Part shown: piece after piece, positions 54,401-64,000 of the stretch
How positions within the stretch are numbered: position 1 is the stretch's first letter
Layout of the letters: each line of letters starts with the position of its first letter
Source of the DNA: Microplitis mediator
Lineage: Eukaryota; Arthropoda; Insecta; Hymenoptera; Braconidae
NCBI RefSeq assembly: GCF_029852145.1
Contig: NC_079970.1
Coordinates: 10,039,662 to 10,103,661, forward strand
Length of the DNA: 64,000 bases
Direction: 5' to 3'
The notes under the pieces: model-generated
What the model was told of the DNA's origin: nothing
What the model saw: only the letters and a program-made list of their open reading frames with translations
Databases searched by the model: none
Translations under genes and position numbers: made by a program

Positions 54401-55333
54401 ATCGATTGCCAGAAAAATAAAATGCAGAGACACGTGTCATCGCCGATCGCCAGTTTTGAACCTCCAACTGAACGATTCGAGCACATTCATATCGACCTAG
54501 TGTCCTCAAAAAAATCAAGAGGCTTCAACCAGTGTTTAACGATCATCGACCGATTCACGAGGTTTCCTGAGGCTGTCCCGTTATCCAATGGAACTGCAGA
54601 GACGATAGCACATGCACCATCGCTGGACTGGATTTCACGCCACGGAGTACCAAAACGCATAACGTCGGACCAAGGTCCGCAACTCGAATCGTCATTATTC
54701 CAGTCGTTATTAAAAATGTACGGAATAAAACACCTACACACGACGCCGTATTATCCGCAAGCCAACGGTCTCGTCGAACGCTTACATCGTCAATTAAAGT
54801 CAGCACTTTTGTTTCATCAAGAATCATGGTATGACGCATTACCAGCTGTTTTGCTCGGCTTACGCGCTGCCGGGAAAGACGACATACAGATGACCTCGGC
54901 TGAACTAGTGTACGGTGAGCCAATTCGTTTAGCTGGTGAGTTACTCACTCCCAGTAACAAAACTACACCTCACGATATCATTATTACATTGAAACGTCAT
55001 TTTAATTCATTGGCATCGGCCGAAATGTCACGTCACGGCAAGCATTCTGTTTTCTGTTTCAGGAACCTTAGTACTTGCAGCCACGTACTGGTACGGAATG
55101 ACCAGGTTGGACCATCTTTCTCGCCGCCGTACGAGGGTCCATATCGTGTAATAACCCGACACGATAAATACTTCATCGTTGATTTTCGTGGACGACAAAT
55201 TGCCATTTCTGTGGACAGATTAAAGCCGGTCTACGAGGCAAATTCAGTCGACACGGCGACGATGATAACAAACTCCCAGCCGATTAACACAGCAACCGAG
55301 ACCCAAAAACGCCGAGTCCGGTTTAATATTTAA
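51486..55333 (+). pseudogene. Broken pol: protease, reverse transcriptase, RNase H, integrase
   Basis: Protease has the DTGSD active-site word near 51540. Reverse transcriptase spans about 51990-52680, with YIDD near 52443. RNase H is at about 52720-53270, where the first catalytic Asp position appears as Asn (TNAS) and TDHKP is present. The integrase core is at about 54480-54900, with Asp in IDLV, Asp in SDQG and Glu in VERLH. Breaks seen: in-frame stops at 52209-52211, 52813-52815 and 52957-52959, a frame change near 52670, and the 804 bp insert at 53487-54290. Confidence 0.9.
53487..54290. mobile_element. GTTTTGGTCCCAAAAC element inserted in pol
   Basis: It starts GTTTTGGTCCCAAAACATTT and ends with its complement, flanked by GC (53485-53486 and 54291-54292). 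Near each end the motif CATCCCCGACA and its complement repeat several times. The middle is AT-rich. It separates RNase H from integrase. Confidence 0.88.
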
Positions 55334-55525
55334 AAATTTACACGATTTAATTTTTTTTATATAAAAGTTTTTTTTTTCTACAAAGTAATAATTCACCACT
55401 TTATTATACTCATTCATTTAATTATTTATTTATTCATATCATTTGTAAATATTCCATTACTTTAATTATCGTGTATCAAATTAAAAAAAAAAAAAAATTA
55501 AAAAAAAAAAAAACAAAGGGAGTTC

Positions 55526-55780
55526 TGTAGCGTTGCTACTAGGTGACGCGATCGATAAAATTCGACAGTTTCCGTCGAACATCGATTTATTCATTTATCC
55601 ATCTCTACCACATTGGTGGGGACAATTAGTAATAGACCGTGGGATTGTACACACGCATCCAGGCTTCTTACTTTACTGTATACTTACAATCACTGTGTTA
55701 TTTCCGTTTATTTAAATAAAACATTTGTTTCAATTAATTAGTTGGTTTTAATAATTTATATTATCACCTCAACCACTAAA
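55526..55780 (+). repeat. 3' LTR
   Basis: It begins TGTAGCGTTGCTACTAGG and ends ACCTCAACCACTAAA. It carries the same ATCGATTT and TTAAATAAAACATTTG (poly(A)-signal region) as the 5' copy. Confidence 0.88.
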
Positions 55781-55785
55781 TAAAT

Positions 55786-55831
55786 ATATAAGGATTCTAG
55801 GCACAATCGTGTTCTCAAAATTTGGTTCTAT

Positions 55832-55893
<62 letters not shown>
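55786..55893 (+). repeat. Repeat of the retrotransposon's left flank plus (AT)n
   Basis: 'aaggattctaggcacaatcg' to 'ttctattac' followed by (AT)n matches 50334-50420, left of the 5' LTR, with two differences in about 60 bases. Confidence 0.85.
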
Positions 55894-56050
55894 ATTTAGC
55901 TATAGTGGAAACCTAAACATGCAAATAACCTTCTCAATAGAACAATTTATAGATAAATTGAGAAAAATATAGATAGCCTGAACTGGGAATCGAACCCAGA
56001 CCAATTCGGTATCGCGCCGAGTGCTCTAGCAGTTGAGCTATCCGGCACTA
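55894..56050 (-). repeat. tRNA-derived SINE with (TA)n tail
   Basis: On the minus strand a tRNA-like head (about 56048-55975) has an A box within TAGCTCAACTGCTAGAGC and a perfect B box GGTTCGATTCC. A tRNA-unrelated body of about 80 bp and a TA tail follow. The anticodon position does not follow a T33 and the acceptor stem has mismatches, so it is a SINE rather than a working tRNA gene. Confidence 0.7.
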
Positions 56051-57178
56051 TACTATGTTCCGTTCAATTTGATCTATAACTTATTGAGCCACACCATCCA
56101 TCGTACGGTAATACACCATTTAAATATATACATACATATATATACATACATACATATATAAACTTTTGAGTGGATGGTATTTTTTTACTCTACTAGGTAA
56201 AATAAGATATATGGTGGCAAAAGTCTTTGATAATTCGATCATGAGACCCATTGCAATAATCCGATTTCTAAAGAAATCTACCTAAAAAATATCCTCAAAG
56301 TTTCAGGTCTCTATCTCAATTTGAACCCGTGCCGCACAGCGATGTAAATTTCCCATTTAAATAACATGGGGTTTTTGGCATTGAACGATTACGATTTTAT
56401 TCCGTCTAAAATAATTGTTCGAAAAATTTGGAACTCTGTAGACTTTATCCTCCTATTAGCAGCTACTCCTTAGAACTTTTACAGATTTTCAGCAACTATA
56501 ATTTTGGGTGTACAGCATGATGAAAAAAAGAGCCATCCGGCCTTACCCGGAATGGAAAGGTAGATTTCTCATTTAGATACAAAAATTTAGTAAACTTCAA
56601 AAAAAATAAAGTACTGAGTTAAAAATACGTTACGGTAGTGTAAACAATTTTATATGTTATTTTTAATAACTTCGAAATGATATGGCATAACCTAAAATTA
56701 TTTAATAAATAATAAAAAACGATGATTATTATATCAAATAAGATACTTATTTAAAGCTACAACATGAATATTTCAAGGAATTGAGGTATGTCATATCATT
56801 CCGAAGTTATTAGAAGGGTAAGCTGCAAAAACAAGCTTTTTTTATTTTTTGTGAAATTTTCGATATCATCAAATTGTTAGAAAAGATGTTTTGAAAAATA
56901 AAGTATTACAGTGAAAATTAAAGCTAATCGTTTAAATTTTGAGATACTTTTTACAGAATTGAGTTATCATTTTCGGTTCAAAAGTTATTTTAGGATAAAG
57001 CCAGAAAATTCATTTTTATAAAAATCAGAAAAAATTTCAAACACCCACAACTTCCAAACTAATCGACCGATTGTGCTCATCTTCGAACTTGATCAAGGTA
57101 ATCGTCCAATAAATAAGTGTATAAAATTTCATTAAGATCCGTTAAGAATTGCGGGCGTTATCGTGATGACATGGCGCG

Positions 57179-57247
<69 letters not shown>
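56051..57247. other. Non-coding repeat-like DNA ending in an (AT)n tract
   Basis: No gene seen. The stretch 57030-57160 is related to 50225-50345. The (AT)n tract is 57179-57246. Confidence 0.5.
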
Positions 57248-57248
<1 letters not shown>

Positions 57249-59266
57249 GTCGGAGATGAAAGAATAAAATGGGGTTTTCCAATTGAACGGGAAATTCCTA
57301 ACAGTCGAGACTAGTTTTTACAGTAACAATTAAATAAAATTTAAGCTCTAGTTGTTTACAACTTAAGTAGATTATGTTTATTACGGGAGGCTTAGGCTCG
57401 CTGTGACATCTGTTCACCAAACGTAGCCACGGTCACAGGATGGATATAGTAAGACACAGAGGACAAGATAGTAAGATAATAAGATTGTTGTCCTTCTTTA
57501 AACATTTTGACTAAAAGGTTTCTAATGAAGAGTACAGAGTTTTTGGACTAGTTAAGTCGGTCAGTTCTGATTGAGCATTCGTTGTGCGAGTTCAAGCTAT
57601 CCTGTCGACCGTGGATTCGTTCTCGAGGCTAGTTTGCCGTAGTATTTGTAAATTATTCGATCGGGTTTTATTTAAATATTATGGGACTGTCGCGTATTAC
57701 AATTATTATAATTTCCTTTGTAATCAATTATTGCATTAATTAGTATTTAGTGTATTTTGATATTTGTGCGACACTATCTTCATTATATTACTTGTCTAAG
57801 TATCATTATTTGTGAACAATACTTTTAATATTAAATCACTGTGTTGCATAATTATTATTCGTTTATAGTTTAAATAAAATTGAAAGATATTAATATTGAG
57901 ACCAACCCGGGTCAAAAAATTACATCTGTTTTAAAATAAATGATAAATTCAAATATTTTTCCTTTAATTCAAGTTTATAAATCGTATTTATTTTATATAA
58001 GAATTTAATCTGTTTTTGCCCGTACTATTCCTTATCCAGGCTACTATCAGACTTATTATCGTATGATATTTAGTCTGTTTTAAATCGCGTTTAGACTAAA
58101 AACAGACTTTTTAATTATAATTATTGGTCTGTGTTCAATTGTTTTTAAGGACAAAAACAGACTTTATTTTCTATAATATTTAGTCTGTGTTCAATTGTTT
58201 TTAAGGACAAATACAGGAATTTTTATAAATATAAATAATAATAATAATAATAATGATCTAGATTTATTAATTTACTTTAATTTTCTTGGTAATTAAAACA
58301 TGCTAATGCGCTTCCATAATTAGATGTCACACGGAGAAAAATGTTGGCTCGAAACCGACCAATTTTTACAACGCTGTCGACTAGACTTGAAACAGGAAGT
58401 AAAGCATCCAAAAAATTATCGTGCTCTTACAAAAAATGATTATACTGTATCACATTACTTATTACGCGCGAGAAACTTATCGATGAGCTTCAATATCAAT
58501 TACTTCCATACATTATAATAATTTTGATGCAGCATAATAATTTTTTATAAGAGCATAGTAATTTTTTGGATACTTTACTTTCTGTTTCAAGTTTGGTCGA
58601 CAGCATAATAAAAATTGGTAGATTTCGAGCCAACATTTTTCTTCGTAGCACAAGAATTTTGATGTTTTCTTATGCCAAAATATTTTCAATTTAATCCAGT
58701 AAATAAAAGAAAATTCTTGACATTTTAAGAGTTGTTTTATCACTTTTATTCAATGATATAAATATTCAATGAAGACAACTAAAAAATTAAGCTATCAAAT
58801 TTTCATTAACTGCCGACATTTTTAAACAAAAGATAGTAAATAAATAGTAAATAAAACATAATCAATTCTGCAACTTAATGTTTTTTCATAAATATTGCCC
58901 ATAAATAAAAATTTTATAAGTCCATGATTTAATCTAGTTTTGTCCTTGTAAATTTTCAGAACTAAAATTTTTTAAAGTTCACGAATTAATCTAATTTAGT
59001 CTGCTCATAACGCGTTTGTTTTTTAAAGTAGCAGGTCGAAAAAAACTTAAAATTTTCACAAAAGATCAAAGTCAGATCAAATAGTCCAATCAGACTAAAA
59101 TCAGGTTAAATTTTTCAGTCCGGGTAGATCAAGAACAGATTCAAATTTTTATCGAAGTTCAATAACAGACCAAGTAGTCCAAATACAGTCCAGTTAGACT
59201 AAAATCAGATCAAATTTTTCGACCCGGGAATACTCGGGATAACGCCCAAGCTTGTAATGACTTTCC

Positions 59267-59270
<4 letters not shown>
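57248..59270. mobile_element. Solo-LTR-like element TGTCGGAGA...TTTCCGACA with nested insert
   Basis: It starts TGTCGGAG and ends TTCCGACA, with TATA-type sequence on both outer sides. Without the nested element (57906-59228) it is about 700 bp. There is no gag or pol. Confidence 0.6.
57906..59228. mobile_element. CCCGGGTC element, copy 2
   Basis: It starts CCCGGGTCAAAAAATTAC and ends TTTTTCGACCCGGG, flanked by AA. It shares its arms with 30816-33917, in inverted order, and lacks the TATATAATTA insert. The body is iterations of AGTCTGATTTTAGTCTA-like words. Confidence 0.85.
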
Positions 59271-59349
<79 letters not shown>

Positions 59350-59351
59350 TA
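59271..59351. repeat. (TA)n microsatellite
   Basis: TA repeat with two TGTA interruptions, between the solo LTR and the next element. Confidence 0.95.
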
Positions 59352-60108
59352 GGGTGCTTCATTTCAGAGCAACATTTTTTTTTAAGTGCTTGTGGAAAAA
59401 ATCATAGTTCAACACAAAAAAAAAATTTTCGCGGAAGAAAAAAAATTCTATGTCGATTACAGACCAGGCTCATCGAAAAATTCGATTTTCCCATTTAAAT
59501 AACACGGGAAAAATTTTTTTTTTAGCTTTAAGTATTGTTAACTCATTAAACAAATTAATAGATCGAATAGACTAATACATATTTTTGTAGAAAATTGAAC
59601 GCTCTACAAAAAAGGTCTCGTATCATTTTTCGATAAACCCATCTGTTCAAAAGTTATTGGAGCTCGTTATTTAAAAAAACTTTACTGATAGTAATTTGTA
59701 GAGAATAAAATTGTCAACAAAAAAAAAATTTTCGCGGAAGAAAAAAAATTTTATGTCGATTACAGACCTAGCTCATCGAAAAATTCGATTTTCCCATTCA
59801 AATAGCACGGGAAAAATTTTTTTTTTTAGCTTCAAGTATTGTTAACTCAATAAACAAATCAATAGATCGAATAGACTAATACATATTTTTTAGGAAATTG
59901 AACGCTCTATAAAAAAGGTCTCGTGTCATTTTTCGATAAATTCATCTGTTCAAAAGTTATTAGAGCTCGAAGTAAAGTTGGAGATCTTTTTACATTTTCG
60001 GCGAAACTATCAGTCTTATCACAAAATGTCGTAAAATCTTTTTTGTGTTGAACTATGATTTTTTCCACAAGCACTTAAAAAAAAAATGTTGCTCTGAAAT
60101 GAAGCACC

Positions 60109-60109
<1 letters not shown>
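59352..60109. mobile_element. GGGTGCTTCATTTC inverted-repeat element, TA target
   Basis: The ends GGGTGCTTCATTTCAGAGC and its exact complement are flanked by TA. Inside, a segment of about 300 bp is present twice in direct orientation ('ttcgcggaagaaaaaaaatt' near 59429 and 59730). It is non-coding. Confidence 0.88.

Positions 60110-60171
<62 letters not shown>
60110..60171. repeat. (TA)n microsatellite
   Basis: About 60 bp of TA repeat directly ahead of the TGTAACA terminus. Confidence 0.95.
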
Positions 60172-60174
<3 letters not shown>

Positions 60175-63058
60175 AACATAAGGAAAAATTCGACATCGAC
60201 CCGAGGTTTGAAATTATTTAAATATAATAAATACACTTATCCAAAAAATTAAAGGAACAAGAAAATTTTATAAATTTTTTAGTGATTTTTGGAAGGCTGT
60301 ATTTTCGTGAAAAATGATCGCATCGAAAAAATAAAAAAAGCAAATTGAAGCTTGAAATCTCTAGTTTGAAGATCTTCCAGCAAAATATTTTTTTGAGCCA
60401 CGGTTTTTGCGGAATCATAAGAAAAAAGTTGAGACAAAATTTATCTAAATTTTTTGGTTTTGTTTTTTAGGTCTACGGGGCCGGGAAAAATTTTTTCAAA
60501 AAAACGAATTCATGGCTCGTTTAGGAAATTTATTCTGCTACAATTTGCTTTTTTTTGTTTCTCTGTACGACAATTTGCTGCTGAGACATCAGCCTTTAAA
60601 TGGAAAAGGAGCCTTTTGTCTTTGATTATTGATATCTCAACAAGTAATGGTCACACAGTAATTTAAAGGGCAGTTTAATAAACTTGAATAAATTCCCTAC
60701 AAGCTCCATTTTCGATTTTTTCAAAAAAAAATTTTTTTTCATCCTTGATATCCATTTAAAAAATTCACAAAAAATGGCCATTTTCTGGTTTTTTAGTTAA
60801 CTCATCGCTACTCTGCAAATATTGATAAAAAAAATAATGTTGCCAGGTAATTTTACAGCTTAATGTACCCCCAAAAACCCTGGAAATTTTCAGATTGATC
60901 CATTGAACCGTTTGTCCGGTCCGATTGCTCAAAGTTTTGCAAAACAATTAAAGGAACAAGTTTTGTTCCTTAAATTGTGTAATCATTACCAAAATGAAAA
61001 AATTAATTTTTTTCGGATTTTCTTTCATTTTTGCGTTAGTTATTCAGTAAATGTAAGATAAAGAGGAAAAAAAAAAATTATTTTCCGAAAAACGAAAAAA
61101 AAAAATAACCCCCCGAATGAAACGTAAAAAAAAAAAAATGTAAAAAAATTCTTGTTTGGTCTCGTTTTTTGGAATTTTTTTTTTTTCCTCTTTACCTTCC
61201 ATTTACTGAATAACTAACGCAAAAATGAAAGAAAATCCGAAAAAAATTAATTTTTTCATTTTGGTAATGATTACACAATTTAAGGAACAAAACTTGTTCC
61301 TTTAATTGTTTTGCAAAACTTTGAGCAATCGGACCGGACAAACGGTTCAATGGATCAATCTGAAAATTTCCAGGGTTTTTGGGGGTACATTAAGCTGTAA
61401 AATTACCTGGCAACATTATTTTTTTTATCAATATTTGCAGAGTAGCGATGAGTTAACTAAAAAACCAGAAAATGGCCATTTTTTGTGAATTTTTTAAATG
61501 GATATCAAGGATGAAAAAAAATTTTTTTTTGAAAAAATCGAAAATGGAGCTTGTAGGGAATTTATTCAAGTTTATTAAACTGCCCTTTAAATTACTGTGT
61601 GACCATTACTTGTTGAGATATCAATAATCAAAGACAAAAGGCTCCTTTTCCATTTAAAGGCTGATGTCTCAGCAGCAAATTGTCGTACAGAGAAACAAAA
61701 AAAAGCAAATTGTAGCAGAATAAATTTCCTAAACGAGCCATGAATTCGTTTTTTTGAAAAAATTTTTCCCGGCCCCGTAGACCTAAAAAACAAAACCAAA
61801 AAATTTAGATAAATTTTGTCTCAACTTTTTTCTTATGATTCCGCAAAAACCGTGGCTCAAAAAAATATTTTGCTGGAAGATCTTCAAACTAGAGATTTCA
61901 AGCTTGAATTTGCTTTTTTTATTTTTTCGATGCGATCATTTTTCACGAAAATACAGCCTTCCAAAAATCACTAAAAAATTTATAAAATTTTCTTGTTCCT
62001 TTAATTTTTTGGATAAGTGTAGTTATCCGATGAGCAAATTCTAGTGACATCTAGAATCGAAAATTTCGACTTCGTCCGACCAATCGATCCAACGCATGGA
62101 TCGTCACAAGAGATCCGGGATAGACTCAGTACTGAACGGCCGCGTTATTTTTTTGTATTTGAACAATTCGACTCCGACTAAAAGAACAATTCCGATTTCG
62201 ATTTCGACCAACGCGATTTACGACTTGTACGACCAATTCGAGTTTGAACAACGAATATTATCTGTGTGAACAATAATCTGATTTTTTTTTTGTGAATAAA
62301 TAACCGCCATCGTGAACTAGTGAACAAGCCGAGGCATCGGCATGAAACTGAACAACGTGTATAACCGATTTTTTCGTGATAATGAACAAATGAAATGCGT
62401 TTTGTACTATATTCAAAAGTAATTAATTAATTACGTGCAATAATTATATGATAGTGTGATTCAACGCGTTACCGAAATAAAATATTATTTTATATTTTAT
62501 TTTATTTTATTCGAGAAATTCTGAGAATTACGGATTATCCGTGTCTCATTCGCAACAGCAATCTTGTCGCCTCGTCGTGTAAGAAGACTCTGACGTCACT
62601 CGTCAAGTATTTCGTTAAAACTTCCGCTGTATGTGTGTCTCCGGACAATAAAATTATTTTATTTTAATTTCGTCAACCGACTGTGTTTTTTTTTAGCAAT
62701 GAACTGATTTTATTTTCCGCTCAACTACGAGCAATTTTGTTTTGTTTATAACGAGTAAAGCCGACAACGGCAATTTATTATTTTGTTTGTAACCGATTAT
62801 TTTTGTGACACCGATCAATTATTTTGTGTTTAATATACGACTAATTATTTTGTGTTAATTCTGATCAATTATTTATCATAATCTTAAGTGCCTGACCTTT
62901 TCCCGATCCCACCCTGAGCCTACATTTCGACAATTGTTTATTGGTGATTATAAATTCACCTGGCGCCCAACTTAATAATAATTGAACAAGGTTGCCAAAA
63001 ATCGTAGTATATTCGGATTTCACTCCGGTAGATCCCCGGTAGTGAAAAACCCGTTACA
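60172..63058 (+). mobile_element. Solo-LTR-like element TGTAACATAAGG...CCCGTTACA with nested fold-back
   Basis: It starts TGTAAC and ends GTTACA, flanked by ATAT on both sides. Without the fold-back (60234-62019) it is about 1.1 kb. It has AATAAA-like words (62290, 62480) and a TGGCGCCCAAC word at about 62962, some 95 bp before its end. No gag or pol. Confidence 0.65.
60234..62019. mobile_element. Complete fold-back (palindromic) element CACTTATCC, TA target
   Basis: Two arms of almost 890 bp are reverse complements about a centre near 61127, from CACTTATCCAAAAAATTAAA to its complement, flanked by TA. Mirrored copies of the same short frames on both strands (for example 60454 plus and 61587 minus) are a result of this. 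The TA target and CAC start suggest a Tc1/mariner-type origin. Confidence 0.92.
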
Positions 63059-63068
63059 ATATATATTA

Positions 63069-63836
63069 GGGTGATCCAAAAAATAACAAGTTTTTTTTTT
63101 TCTCGGAAACGAGTTTAAAAGTTTCATTTAGATAAAAAAAGACGCCTGTGAAAATTAGAGCTCTTAATATTAATATTAAGAGGTTCCTTATCGCTATTTT
63201 CTATTTTCCATAAGAATAACATGGAAAAAATTTTTTTTACGACTTTATTTCCAATAAAGTTTTTTCGAATTCCGCATTATTTTCTAGTTATTTTTATTTT
63301 AATGACAAGCTCTTAAAATCGATCAGAAGACTATTTTTTTTATAAGCATGACATTAAAATGAAAATAAATAGAAAACAATGCGGAATTTGAATAAACTTT
63401 ACAAAAAATAATTTGTAGGAAATAAAATTGTCTACAAAAAAGGTCCTATGATATTTTGTAATAGGTCTGATAGTTTCGCTGGATAAGTAAAAAGATCTCA
63501 AAATTTAATATGAATTTGACTTCAACCTTAGATAACTTTTGAACAATTATATTTATTAAAAAATGATAGGAAACTTTTTTTGTAGAGTATTCAATTACCT
63601 ACAAAATAATGCCTGCCAATTATTCCTATGACGCATCGTTAGCTACTTATAAAAATCAGAAGACGTAAACAAATTTTTTCCATGTTATTCTTATGGAAAA
63701 TAGAAAAATGCGATGAGGAACCTCTTAATGTTAATGTTAAGAGCTCTAATTTTCACAGGCGTATTTTTTTATCTAAATGAAACTTTTGAACCTGTTTCCG
63801 AGAAAAACAAAAAATTTGTTATGTTTTGGATCACCC
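63069..63836. mobile_element. GGGTGATCC inverted-repeat element, TA target
   Basis: The ends are GGGTGATCCAAAAAATAAC and its complement, flanked by TA. Arms of about 120 bp share 'aattagagctcttaatatt'. It is non-coding. Confidence 0.85.
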
Positions 63837-63848
63837 TAATATATATAT

Positions 63849-64000
63849 TAGGGTGCTTCAGAAAAAACTTTAATTTTTTTTTTTCGCTCTTACCCCATAA
63901 AACGTTAGTGGTTGCCGAGAAAAAAATCCTCCCAAAAGATGGGCTCTCTAGCTCAACTCTAAGAGGTCGCTATTTTAATTTTAATTTCCCATCTGATTAA
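63849..64000 (+). repeat. GGGTGCTTC-family element, cut by the window end
   Basis: It starts TTAGGGTGCTTCAGAAAAAA after (TA)n. The right end is outside the window. A 95-residue frame across it and the previous element is a repeat artefact. Confidence 0.6.

Larger units (their letters stand above)
50420..55780 (+). mobile_element. Ty3/gypsy-type LTR retrotransposon, decayed
   Basis: It has two LTRs of about 255 bp (50420-50673 and 55526-55780). After the 5' LTR comes TGGTGACCTCGATGTGATC, where a tRNA primer site is expected. An AT-rich purine run precedes the 3' LTR. Order of parts is gag, protease, reverse transcriptase, RNase H, integrase, i.e. Ty3/gypsy order. Stops, a frameshift and an 804 bp insertion break it, so this copy is not autonomous. 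Confidence 0.92.

Noticed and set aside
55975..56048. Working tRNA gene
   Set aside because: Acceptor-stem mismatches, lack of T33 before the anticodon, and a SINE-like body and tail.
60218..62044. Pairs of identical small proteins on opposite strands
   Set aside because: They come from the two arms of the fold-back element.

Overview
The window looks like nuclear DNA from an insect. It is very AT-rich, has short GT-AG introns, and carries three conserved animal genes in a mass of transposable elements. Protein style and repeat content suggest a hymenopteran, perhaps a braconid-type parasitoid wasp; the species is inferred, not proven.

Layout. 1-4.5 kb: repeats, including a 2.6 kb element with CCC/GGG ends. 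4.9-8.6 kb, minus strand: Atg7, the autophagy E1-like enzyme, with a 951 bp palindromic element in its first intron. 9.05-17.8 kb: a nest of transposons. An outer long-inverted-repeat element holds a small element (TIR CCCTGATAGCC), and a 5.2 kb hAT transposon is inserted in the end of that one, with an 8 bp target duplication. The hAT carries two convergent spliced transposase-family genes, one with its catalytic residues and one that has lost them all. 17.96-22.66 kb, plus strand: auxilin/GAK (kinase, PTEN-like/C2 region, J domain). 25.28-27.78 kb, plus strand: the 5' part of a GluN3-like NMDA receptor gene; its last exons are not seen here.

27.9-64 kb is almost all repeats: nested non-autonomous DNA elements, four solo-LTR-like elements, one decayed Ty3/gypsy-type retrotransposon (50.4-55.8 kb), tRNA-derived SINE-like units, two 5S-rRNA-like segments, and AT or AAT microsatellites. 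A recurring design stands out. At least nine elements begin CCC and end GGG, are flanked by a 2 bp duplication of variable sequence, and are filled at least partly by iterations of a short self-complementary motif that differs between families.

Functional picture. Atg7 (lipidation of Atg8 and conjugation of Atg12) and auxilin (clathrin uncoating) are divergent neighbours. Without the transposon nest their start codons would be about 620 bp apart, so a shared promoter region has probably been split by 8.75 kb of mobile DNA. Exon limits were placed by eye from splice sites and protein similarity known to me; no alignment or database search was run.
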